From DTU018 sp964618175 (GTDB taxonomy: Bacteria > Bacillota > Syntrophomonadia > Syntrophomonadales > Syntrophomonadaceae), in contig CAZTZX010000049.1 in the NCBI GenBank assembly GCA_964618175.1, positions 1-15,131 on the forward strand: a stretch of 15,131 nucleotides of DNA, read 5' to 3'. Below, in pieces: positions 1-6,089 of this stretch (position 1 is its first letter; every line of letters starts with the position of its first letter). The notes under the pieces are model-generated. The model did no database searches and had not been told where the DNA came from. It was given only the letters and a program-made list of their open reading frames with translations. Made by a program: the position numbers and the translations under genes.

Positions 1-60
1 GACCGAAGGATCTTGCCCTCTATTACCAGTAAGGATTCTTCGACTTCGTCTCAGATGACA
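1..60. repeat. Degenerate inverted intergenic repeat (partial)
   Basis: The first bases (GACCGAAGGATCTT, 1-14) and bases 31-60 (AAGGATTCTTCG followed by ACTTCGTCTCAGATGACA) resemble, in opposite orientations, the TGTCATTCTGAGCGAAGCGAAGAATCTT-type repeat that I recognise as scattered between genes in many bacterial genomes. Together they can form an imperfect hairpin around a loop that includes CCCTCTATTACCAG. The left copy is cut by the window edge. No coding sequence was recognised here. The repeat identification is from memory. Confidence 0.4.
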
Positions 61-198
61 AACAAGTCCCCCTCTTATATTAAGAGTATGGTAGGGAACG
101 GCCTCTGTGCCATTCCGCCTTGCTTTACAGTACCCGAAGGGTGCAATGACAGCTCAGGCGAGTTTCATAGCAATGACAGAGGAGAAGGCCCCCAGAAA
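61..198. other. Non-coding stretch with small hairpins, downstream of the Nudix gene
   Basis: No gene is supported here. Two small inverted repeats are visible: CTCTTA-TAT-TAAGAG (72-86), and GGAACGGC / GCCATTCC (95-102 and 109-116) with a 6-base loop and one mismatch. They lie in what would be the 3' untranslated region of the minus-strand Nudix gene. Neither is followed by a T tract on that strand, so neither is a convincing intrinsic terminator. Confidence 0.4.
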
Positions 199-699
199 TC
201 ACTTGTTATATCTAGCCATAAACTGCTGGAAAACATGGTTAAAGGAAGCAAAACCAAGGTCCGTGACTTGGCTGATCGGTACCAGGGCAGCGTCAGCAGC
301 ATCATCCCCTGCTACCGGATGGGCGGGAAAAAGTTGGACATAATAAACTAAACTTATTAGGTCGCCATAAAGGGCGGAATCAGCATGGTAGACTCCCAGA
401 AGCTCCTGAATACTCCCGGTCATGCCACTTTCCTCCAGTAATTCGCGTAGGCAGGCATTCTCGGGACTTTCACCTTTTTCAATGAATCCTGAGGGCAGAG
501 TCCACAATCCTTGGCGAGGTGGCATACCTCTTTTTATAAGCAGTATTTGCTCATCCAACAAACCGAGCGCTACCACAGTGGGCAGGGGATTTTCGTAATG
601 AATAAACTGGCAGTGCGAACAAAAACTTCGATGGCGGGATTCTATCCAGCCGACCTCTAGGGGGTGACTGCAGAGTGGACAGAATTGGTATTTACTCAT
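199..699 (-). CDS. Nudix hydrolase with N-terminal zinc ribbon
   Basis: A 166-residue protein of the Nudix superfamily, which hydrolyses nucleoside diphosphates linked to another moiety. Residues 71-93 match the Nudix box exactly: G71, E77, R85-E86, E89-E90 and G92, the Mg2+-binding catalytic loop. Upstream, C7-x2-C10 and C27-x2-C30 form a zinc ribbon like the one in NudC-type NADH pyrophosphatases and ADP-ribose pyrophosphatase-like Nudix proteins. The full NudC layout is absent and the protein is much shorter than NudC, so the substrate is open; ADP-ribose or NADH-like compounds are guesses. An AGGAAGG ribosome site lies on the minus strand just before the ATG. The gene is divergent from the nuo operon, and nothing in the sequence links the two functionally. 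Confidence 0.9.
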   Translation of the reverse strand: MSKYQFCPLCSHPLEVGWIESRHRSFCSHCQFIHYENPLPTVVALGLLDEQILLIKRGMPPRQGLWTLPSGFIEKGESPENACLRELLEESGMTGSIQELLGVYHADSALYGDLISLVYYVQLFPAHPVAGDDAADAALVPISQVTDLGFASFNHVFQQFMARYNK

Positions 700-830
700 A
701 ATTGATCAAACCTTCCTGATGCGGCGTTAGATGATAGTTGTGGGCTGGTGTAATAATTATTTATCCCCTCATAGAGAAATTTAATACTCGCTACCATCCC
801 AAATTCTAGTACAATAAGCTACAATTGAGC

Positions 831-848
831 TTGTAATCACAATCACAA
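831..848. promoter_or_regulatory. Candidate Crp/Fnr-type or Rex operator
   Basis: TTGTAATCACAATCACAA is an 18-base imperfect dyad. Its core TGTAA-N6-TCACA matches the Crp consensus TGTGA-N6-TCACA at 9 of 10 positions. The outer TTGT-N10-ACAA also fits the architecture of Rex operators (TTGT..AN4T..ACAA), although two or three inner bases differ. It lies about 200 bases upstream of nuoA and about 85 bases upstream of the proposed -35 element, which suits an activator or an upstream redox-responsive site. Which regulator binds cannot be decided from sequence alone. Confidence 0.4.
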
Positions 849-932
849 ATACGAACATAGTTCAGACTTAGTAAGGGATATTTCAGCGATGGGAAAAGCC
901 CGCCATTGTGCAAAGAATAACGATCAACTCAA

Positions 933-961
933 TTCCCATTTTCCCTATCATCTGTTATTAT
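933..961 (+). promoter_or_regulatory. Candidate nuo operon promoter (extended -10)
   Basis: TTCCCA (933-938, 4 of 6 to TTGACA), a 17-base spacer, and TATTAT (956-961, 5 of 6 to TATAAT) preceded by TG at 953-954 form an extended -10 element. Transcription would start near 968, leaving a leader of about 80 bases before nuoA. It is the best match I found by eye in the gap, but it is unproven. Confidence 0.35.
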
Positions 962-1049
962 GGAAAAATGTTATCTACAAAAGACATATTATAGTAGCGA
1001 AATCTACATTGGTGCAATATATAGTTGCGCTTAAGGGAGGTCTGTTGAG

Positions 1050-1415
1050 ATGCTATCACACTCCGCTACCATCGGTGTTTTCCTGCTCTTGACGGTTTGT
1101 TTCCCGGTGGGAGCGATGGTGGCAGCCTGGATGCTGCGAGCCAAACCCAAAGTAGACCCAGACGACAAAAAGCTGGTTCCTTATGAGTGTGGCGTTGATA
1201 CCATCGGTCCAACCTGGATACGCTTCAAACCCAATTACTTTCTATATGCGCTGATATTTCTAGCCTTTGATATAGAAGTGGTGTTTTTATTGCCCTGGGC
1301 GGTAAAATTCCAGATGATGGGGCTATTTGCCTTTGTGGAAATGCTGATCTTTATTACCATACTGGTAATTGCATTATGGTATGCATGGAAGGAGGGGGCT
1401 TTGGAATGGCACTAG
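1050..1415 (+). CDS. nuoA: NADH-quinone oxidoreductase subunit A
   Basis: A 121-residue membrane subunit of complex I, located at the junction between the Q module and the proton-pumping arm. Three transmembrane segments are visible (about residues 7-29, 62-84 and 89-112). The family signature Y45-E46-C47-G48 lies in the first loop, the segment that changes conformation in complex I, and F73-D74-I75-E76 lies in the second helix with the conserved acidic pair. Length is normal for the family. The ATG follows GGGAGG at 9 bases. This is the first gene of the nuo operon, and its last 10 bases overlap nuoB, which suggests translational coupling. Confidence 0.97.
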   Translation: MLSHSATIGVFLLLTVCFPVGAMVAAWMLRAKPKVDPDDKKLVPYECGVDTIGPTWIRFKPNYFLYALIFLAFDIEVVFLLPWAVKFQMMGLFAFVEMLIFITILVIALWYAWKEGALEWH

Positions 1416-1915
1416 TACAGGACAATGCCATGGGCGATACCGAGGTCCTACAGAAAAACAGTATCTTGGTTACAACCCTGGATAAAGTCTGGGACTGGGG
1501 CAGATCCTGGTCCTTTTGGCCGCTTAACTACGGATGCAATTGCTGTCCTATGGAAATGCTGGCGGCCAGTGCAGCTCGTTTTGATATTGCTCGCTATGGC
1601 TATGAAGTTTTCCGGGCCTCTCCCCGCCAGGCTGATCTCATTATTGTAGCCGGACCGGTCACCCTAAAAATGAAACCTGTGCTGGAACGAGTGTGGGCAC
1701 AGATGCCGGAACCCAAATGGGTTTTAGCTATGGGAAACTGTGCTACCAGTGGAGGACCATTTAAGGATGGGTATAGTATTCTTCCCGGTTGCGATACGGT
1801 GGTACCGGTAGATATATATGTTCCGGGCTGTCCGCCTCGACCGGAAGCGCTCTTTCATGGATTGTTAGAGTTGAAGAAAAAAGTTACTTCTGGCCAATAC
1901 ACCCACAGGAGATGA
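1406..1915 (+). CDS. nuoB: NADH-quinone oxidoreductase subunit B (cluster N2 subunit)
   Basis: This subunit carries the terminal [4Fe-4S] cluster N2, which passes electrons to quinone. The four expected ligands are visible: tandem C46-C47 in CNCCPMEM, C112 in GNCATSGG, and C142 in PGCPPRPE. The last is the PROSITE-type signature of the 20 kDa subunit. An additional cysteine, C44, sits two residues before the tandem pair, where many homologs have no cysteine. The chosen ATG at 1406 is preceded by GGAGGGGG (1391-1398) at 7 bases. An earlier in-frame ATG at 1376 would add 10 unlikely residues that lie inside nuoA. The predicted protein has 169 residues. It overlaps nuoA by 10 bases and is 5 bases from nuoC. 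Confidence 0.96.
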   Translation: MALVQDNAMGDTEVLQKNSILVTTLDKVWDWGRSWSFWPLNYGCNCCPMEMLAASAARFDIARYGYEVFRASPRQADLIIVAGPVTLKMKPVLERVWAQMPEPKWVLAMGNCATSGGPFKDGYSILPGCDTVVPVDIYVPGCPPRPEALFHGLLELKKKVTSGQYTHRR

Positions 1916-1920
1916 GTGGT

Positions 1921-2361
1921 ATGAATAAAATGCAAACTGTTATGGAGGATATCAAGCAAACCTGGGGAGATCAGGTCGAGATACTGGAAGACAAGTATTT
2001 TGACATGATCAAAGTTCCCGTGGAAATCCTGCCGGAACTATTTCAAAAGCTGAATCAGGTACATGGCTTCAATTATTTAGCCAATCTGACCGCTGTGGAT
2101 TATCAAGATCGATTTGAATTGGTTTATCATATCTATTCCATGCCTGATAATCGCAAACTGGCGGTTAAGGCTGATCTTGATCATGACCATCCGGCAGCAC
2201 CCTCAGCTATTACTATCTGGCCTACGGCTGATTGGCAGGAACGAGAGCTGTTCGACTTAATGGGAATACGTTTTGATGGACATTCTAACCTGAGAAGGAT
2301 TTTGCTTCCTGATGAATTCGAAGGGCATCCCCTTCGCAAAGACTTTCAAATGAAGGGGTGA
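1921..2361 (+). CDS. nuoC: NADH-quinone oxidoreductase subunit C (30 kDa)
   Basis: A 146-residue peripheral Q-module subunit. It contains the 30 kDa signature: E107-R108-E109-L110-F111-D112-L113-M114-G115-I116, followed by H121, R125-R126-I127-L128 and the C-terminal GHPLRKDF (135-142). It is a separate NuoC, unlike the NuoCD fusion of enterobacteria. An open frame extends upstream into nuoB to 1789, but AGGAG (1907-1911) lies 9 bases before the ATG at 1921, so I place the start there. An ATG at 1912 is too close to that site. The role is structural, helping to hold NuoD and NuoB and bridge toward NuoI. Confidence 0.95.
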   Translation: MNKMQTVMEDIKQTWGDQVEILEDKYFDMIKVPVEILPELFQKLNQVHGFNYLANLTAVDYQDRFELVYHIYSMPDNRKLAVKADLDHDHPAAPSAITIWPTADWQERELFDLMGIRFDGHSNLRRILLPDEFEGHPLRKDFQMKG

Positions 2362-2365
2362 AAGA

Positions 2366-3466
2366 ATGCTACAAACTGAACAATTAACTATCAATATAGG
2401 TCCTCAGCATCCCAGTGCTCATGGTGGACTTCATGTTGAGGCGGTATTAGATGGCGAAGTCGTGACCGATGCTATTGTACATTTAGGTTATGTGCACCGC
2501 TCGGTGGAAAAGATAGCCGAAAACAGGACCTACGCTCAGTATGTGCCCTATACTGCCAGGTTGGACTATCTGGCTACTCATCTTTCTGTAATGGGATATG
2601 TACAGGCAGTTGAGAAACTGGCTGATATCGAAGTTCCTGAGCGGGCAGAATATATCCGGGTGATCATGGGCGAACTGTCGCGCATTGCTTCGCACCAGCT
2701 ATGTATCGGTAGTCTGGCCATAGACATGGGTGCCACTACCGGGTTACTTTACTGCCTGAGGGATCGTGAAAGAATCATGGACATGTTTGAAATGACCAGC
2801 GGTCAGCGTCTCTTGGCTTCCTATATGTGCCTCGGTGGTATTGCCGAAGATTTGCCAGAGGAGTTTTTCCCAGCGGTACATAGTTTTCTCAAGGATCTAC
2901 CATCCATGATCAAAGAGTACCAGGGTCTTTTGTATGGCAATGAGATCTTCCAAGCCCGTCTCAAGGGCATTGGTAAACTATCAGCCCAAGATGCTTTAGC
3001 CTATGGTGTGACTGGCCCCAATCTGAGAGCCTGCGGGGTCAACTACGATATTCGCAAGATTGAACCCTATAGTATTTACGACCGTTTTGATTTTGAGGTG
3101 CCGGTGGGTAGCAATGGGGATGCCTGGGATCGCCTGATGGTACGAAACGAGGAGATCATCCAGAGCGGGCGCATCATACAACAGGCTCTGGAGCAAATGC
3201 CGGAAGGCACAGTGCGCACTAAAGTGCCCCGGGTACTCAAACCCGAAAAGGGCCGCGAGGTTTACCATCGCATCGAAGGTGCTAAAGGAGACCTGGGCTA
3301 TTACATTGTCAGTGATGGTGGGGAAAAACCCTATCGTCTGCATGTACGGGCTCCTTCTTTTGTAAATCTTATGGTTTTGCCCCTGATTTCCAGAGGGGGT
3401 TTACTGCAGGATATTATTGTTAACATCGCCACCTTAGACCCGGTTTTGGGCGAAGCAGACCGCTAG
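2366..3466 (+). CDS. nuoD: NADH-quinone oxidoreductase subunit D (49 kDa)
   Basis: A 366-residue quinone-site subunit related to [NiFe]-hydrogenase large subunits. The N-terminal GPQHPSAHGG (12-21) contains H19, and Y68 in RLDYLA lies 49 residues later. This is the same spacing as the His/Tyr pair that contacts the quinone head group in characterised complex I (bovine H59/Y108). The protein ends in DPVLGEADR, typical of NuoD. The nickel-binding CxxC pairs of hydrogenases are absent, so this is a respiratory subunit rather than an Ech or Hyc hydrogenase. AAGGGG (2353-2358) lies 7 bases before the ATG and 4 bases separate it from nuoC. Together with NuoB and NuoH it forms the quinone cavity. 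Confidence 0.97.
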   Translation: MLQTEQLTINIGPQHPSAHGGLHVEAVLDGEVVTDAIVHLGYVHRSVEKIAENRTYAQYVPYTARLDYLATHLSVMGYVQAVEKLADIEVPERAEYIRVIMGELSRIASHQLCIGSLAIDMGATTGLLYCLRDRERIMDMFEMTSGQRLLASYMCLGGIAEDLPEEFFPAVHSFLKDLPSMIKEYQGLLYGNEIFQARLKGIGKLSAQDALAYGVTGPNLRACGVNYDIRKIEPYSIYDRFDFEVPVGSNGDAWDRLMVRNEEIIQSGRIIQQALEQMPEGTVRTKVPRVLKPEKGREVYHRIEGAKGDLGYYIVSDGGEKPYRLHVRAPSFVNLMVLPLISRGGLLQDIIVNIATLDPVLGEADR

Positions 3467-3492
3467 GCCGGGCTTAAGGGAGTAGGAGAGTT

Positions 3493-4542
3493 ATGATGCA
3501 AAAGATTGAAACAATATTTGTGGATCTAGCTGATTGGTTGATCGCTTTACTGCAAGGCTGGGGAATACCGTTATCCTGGGCTGACGCCATTCTATTGCTG
3601 GTTCAGTTTCTGTGTGTAGTGACCATTGTTCTTTTAAATATCACTATACTGGTTTGGCTGGAGAGAAAAGTATCCGGTTTTATCCAGGAAAGACCCGGCC
3701 CGAACCGTCTGGGACCTTTTGGAATTTTCCAAACCATAGCTGATGCCCTCAAATTGTTGACCAAAGAAGATATTATTCCCAACAAAACTGACCGCTGGAT
3801 TTTCCTTACCGCGCCGATATTGTTTATGACCGTATCGGTATTGCTGTACATTGTACTCCCCTTTGGTAAGGGTATGCAGGTGGTGGACCTGAATGCGGGA
3901 TTATTCTTCTTCATATCGGTGGGGTCATTGACTACCATTGCCCTGCTGATGGGGGGATGGAGTTCCAATAACAAGTGGTCATTGCTAGGAGCCATGCGTT
4001 CAGTAGCTCAGATGATAAGCTATGAGATCCCGTTAGCCCTATCTTTGATAGGCGTAGTTATGATCGCCGGGTCACTGAGGCTGTCTGATATTGTGGCTGC
4101 TCAGGGCAATGTCTGGTTTATCATTCTGCAACCTATTGCTTTCTTGACCTATTTCATTTCGGCCACCGCCGAATTGAACCGGGGACCTTTTGATATGCCT
4201 GAGGCCGAACAGGAATTGACCGCCGGTGCTTATACAGAGTACTCCGGCATGCGCTATGCTTTGTTCTTCCTGGCTGAATATACTAACCTGGTAGCGGTTT
4301 CCGCCTTAGCGGCGACCGTATTTTTGGGTGGCTGGCAGGGGCCGGGACTGCCTTCCTGGCTGTGGATAGTCATTAAAACTTGGCTGATCATGTTTGTATT
4401 CATGTGGATCAAATGGACTTTTCCGCGCATCAGGATGGATCATCTGATGGCTTTTAGCTGGAAGATCTTGATCCCGGTTGCTTTATTTAATATAGTTGCC
4501 ACCGGTTTTGGTCTGTACATTTTCAAAGGAATAGGAGGGTGA
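3493..4542 (+). CDS. nuoH: NADH-quinone oxidoreductase subunit H
   Basis: A 349-residue membrane subunit with about eight transmembrane helices. It anchors the Q module and helps form the quinone entry channel. Signatures are ERPGPNRLGPFG (66-77) and AELNRGPFDMPEAEQEL (226-242) followed by YTEYSGMRYALFFLAEY, including the conserved acidic residues of the loop linked to proton coupling. AGGAG (3484-3488) lies 4 bases from the first ATG and 7 from the adjacent ATG at 3496, so translation may begin one codon later. It follows nuoD directly: nuoE, nuoF and nuoG, which lie between nuoD and nuoH in NADH-oxidising operons, are missing. Confidence 0.97.
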   Translation: MMQKIETIFVDLADWLIALLQGWGIPLSWADAILLLVQFLCVVTIVLLNITILVWLERKVSGFIQERPGPNRLGPFGIFQTIADALKLLTKEDIIPNKTDRWIFLTAPILFMTVSVLLYIVLPFGKGMQVVDLNAGLFFFISVGSLTTIALLMGGWSSNNKWSLLGAMRSVAQMISYEIPLALSLIGVVMIAGSLRLSDIVAAQGNVWFIILQPIAFLTYFISATAELNRGPFDMPEAEQELTAGAYTEYSGMRYALFFLAEYTNLVAVSALAATVFLGGWQGPGLPSWLWIVIKTWLIMFVFMWIKWTFPRIRMDHLMAFSWKILIPVALFNIVATGFGLYIFKGIGG

Positions 4543-4548
4543 TAAGGC

Positions 4549-5280
4549 ATGTACGGAACTGGTTTATTAAAAGGAATGGCCATTACCCTCAAACATCTTT
4601 TTTCCCGAAAACTGACGATTCAATATCCGGAACAGATGCCGGAGCTGCACGAACGCTATCGGGGCCATTTGTATCTGGAGTTTGAGAAGTGTATTGTCTG
4701 TGGAATATGCACCAAAACCTGCCCTAATGGGGTTTTGAGCCTGGAAGATGCCCGAGACGAGAACACCAAGAAGAAGAAACTGCTTTCTTATACTATCGAT
4801 CATCAGTATTGTATGTTCTGTAACCTATGCGTAGAGGGCTGCCCTGGCCATTGTCTGCATTTTGACCATGATTTTGAACGGGCCCAGTATAATCGAGCTG
4901 ATATTAAAGAAGTATACCACCGCCCGCCGGGACTGGACCAGGTAGCCCCATTAACCAGTACTCCCGGTACAGGGGATGCCAATGAACCGGATCCGGGTCT
5001 GACTGAAGAGGCTCTGAAAAAGCAGAAGAAGATAAATGCTTTCATGACGGCTCTGGATAAAAATCCGGTCAAACTGCTGAGTCGCTATGTAGAAGGGGAA
5101 GAAGATGCCCAGATACTGGTGGACCTTATTCAAGCTGATCGCAATAAGGCCGAGAAACTGGTGGAATTAATGGCTGATGATCAGGACAAGGCCCGCAAAG
5201 TAGCGGTAGCCTTTGTGAATAAAGCCAAGAAACAGCGGCAGAGTCAAACGGAAGGAGGCGAAAAGCATGAACATGAATGA
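4549..5280 (+). CDS. nuoI: NADH-quinone oxidoreductase subunit I with long C-terminal extension
   Basis: This subunit carries two [4Fe-4S] clusters (N6a and N6b) that feed electrons to N2 in NuoB. The ligands are C48, C51, C54 and C58, and C88, C91, C94 and C98. The family core ends near residue 125, but the protein has 243 residues. The rest is a Pro/Thr/Gly-rich linker (126-150) and a strongly charged helical segment (151-230). That segment contains a 14-residue tandem repeat (190-203 and 204-217, both beginning LV-D/E-L and ending K-A-x-K) and a His/Glu tail. With NuoEFG missing, NuoI is the exposed electron entry point, so the tail could help dock the donor; this is inference. GGAGG precedes the ATG. 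The gene overlaps nuoJ by 14 bases. Confidence 0.95.
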   Translation: MYGTGLLKGMAITLKHLFSRKLTIQYPEQMPELHERYRGHLYLEFEKCIVCGICTKTCPNGVLSLEDARDENTKKKKLLSYTIDHQYCMFCNLCVEGCPGHCLHFDHDFERAQYNRADIKEVYHRPPGLDQVAPLTSTPGTGDANEPDPGLTEEALKKQKKINAFMTALDKNPVKLLSRYVEGEEDAQILVDLIQADRNKAEKLVELMADDQDKARKVAVAFVNKAKKQRQSQTEGGEKHEHE

Positions 5281-5770
5281 TCTTGTGTTTATAATTCTGG
5301 GGCTGCTAACCTTACTAGGGGCACTGGGAGTAGTCGTTTTTAAGAATATCGTTCATGCTGCCCTGGCGTTGATCGTGTCCTTTCTGGGCGTGGCCGGCCT
5401 GTATTTTCAACTGAACGCCGAGTTTTTAGGGTTGGTACAGGTAATGGTCTATGCGGGAGCTATTTCCGTGCTGGTCATATTCGCTATCATGCTGGTTATG
5501 GATCGTGACCCGGAAACTACCAACCTATCTCATAAAGTCAACCGCTGGTGGGGAGGCTTAATAGCCCTTCTATTTGCAGCCCTCATAGGAGCATCCATAT
5601 GGGAGAGCCAATTTACCATACAGGCTGGCAATGTCAGCGTGGATCGCATGGGACAGATCGCTGAGCTGTTACTGGGTGACTATGTAGTGGCCTTTGAAGT
5701 GGCGGCCATTTTGCTGTTGGTAGCTGTAGTAGGAGCCATCATTTTGGCGAAAGGAGCGAAGGATCAATGA
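5267..5770 (+). CDS. nuoJ: NADH-quinone oxidoreductase subunit J
   Basis: A 167-residue membrane subunit with five predicted hydrophobic helices and normal length for the family. The conserved helix-3 region is visible (LGLVQVMVYAGAISVLVIFA, about residues 55-74), containing the glycine/tyrosine segment that forms the pi-bulge in complex I structures. AGGAGG (5253-5258) lies 8 bases before the ATG at 5267; a second ATG two codons later is possible. Its start lies inside nuoI and its stop overlaps the nuoK start, so translation of the three genes is probably coupled. Confidence 0.95.
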   Translation: MNMNDLVFIILGLLTLLGALGVVVFKNIVHAALALIVSFLGVAGLYFQLNAEFLGLVQVMVYAGAISVLVIFAIMLVMDRDPETTNLSHKVNRWWGGLIALLFAALIGASIWESQFTIQAGNVSVDRMGQIAELLLGDYVVAFEVAAILLLVAVVGAIILAKGAKDQ

Positions 5771-6075
5771 TCGGATTTCAGCATTACCTGCTCCTGGCCA
5801 CGATTTTATTCGCTATAGGCATTTATGGAGTTTTAAGCAAACGTAATGCGGTGGCAGTGTTAATGTCAATCGAGTTGATGCTGAATTCAGTCAACCTCAA
5901 CTTCGTGGCCATTAACCGTTATATAGTGACTGATCAGGCGGTGGGACAGCTGTTTGCCTTAATTGTAATAGTGGTAGCCGCAGCTGAGGTAGCCGTAGGA
6001 TTGGCCTTGATTATTTCGATATTCCGGCAGAGAAAATCGGTCAGCTTGAACGATTTTAATCTGCTGAAATGGTAA
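5767..6075 (+). CDS. nuoK: NADH-quinone oxidoreductase subunit K
   Basis: A 102-residue, three-helix membrane subunit, related to MrpC of Na+/H+ antiporters. The two membrane glutamates needed for proton transfer are present: E36 in LMSIELMLNSVNLNFVA, and E74 in VAAAEVAVGLA. The start ATG overlaps the nuoJ stop as ATGA, with AAGGAG (5751-5756) 10 bases upstream. It belongs to the nuo operon between nuoJ and the antiporter-like subunits. Confidence 0.97.
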   Translation: MIGFQHYLLLATILFAIGIYGVLSKRNAVAVLMSIELMLNSVNLNFVAINRYIVTDQAVGQLFALIVIVVAAAEVAVGLALIISIFRQRKSVSLNDFNLLKW

Positions 6076-6089
6076 GGTAGGTGGGACAG

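Larger units (their letters stand above)
700..1049. other. Divergent intergenic region (Nudix / nuo)
   Basis: A 350-base AT-rich gap between two divergent genes. It contains a dyad (831-848), a plausible nuo promoter (933-961) and the nuoA ribosome site GGGAGG (1035-1040, 9 bases before the ATG). A weak hairpin is possible around 811-837, with AAGCT and AGCTT arms. No convincing promoter for the minus-strand Nudix gene was found. A 67-codon frame at 889-1092 runs into nuoA and has no recognisable product. Confidence 0.6.

Noticed and set aside
72..116. Intrinsic terminator for the Nudix gene
   Set aside because: The hairpins are short or mismatched and no T tract follows on the minus strand.
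13..351. Plus-strand frames of 112 and 78 codons near the left edge
   Set aside because: Both run antisense to the 3' part of the Nudix gene, whose motif is perfect, and neither resembles a known protein.
889..1092. A 67-codon plus-strand frame upstream of nuoA
   Set aside because: It overlaps the first 43 bases of nuoA, contains the nuoA ribosome site and probable promoter, and has no recognisable domain. An AAGGGA lies at a workable distance before its ATG, so a leader peptide is not fully excluded.
1789..1920. Longer N-terminus for NuoC starting inside nuoB
   Set aside because: The extra 44 residues overlap nuoB and do not resemble NuoC. A good ribosome site precedes the ATG at 1921.
2366..4542. 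A group 4 membrane-bound [NiFe] hydrogenase instead of complex I
   Set aside because: NuoD lacks the nickel-binding CxxC pairs and has the quinone-site His/Tyr pair. Separate NuoA, J and K subunits and an N2-type NuoB also fit complex I.
4924..5280. NuoI extension as a fused NuoE or NuoG remnant
   Set aside because: It has no cysteine motif, no flavin or nucleotide-binding pattern, and a low-complexity charged composition.
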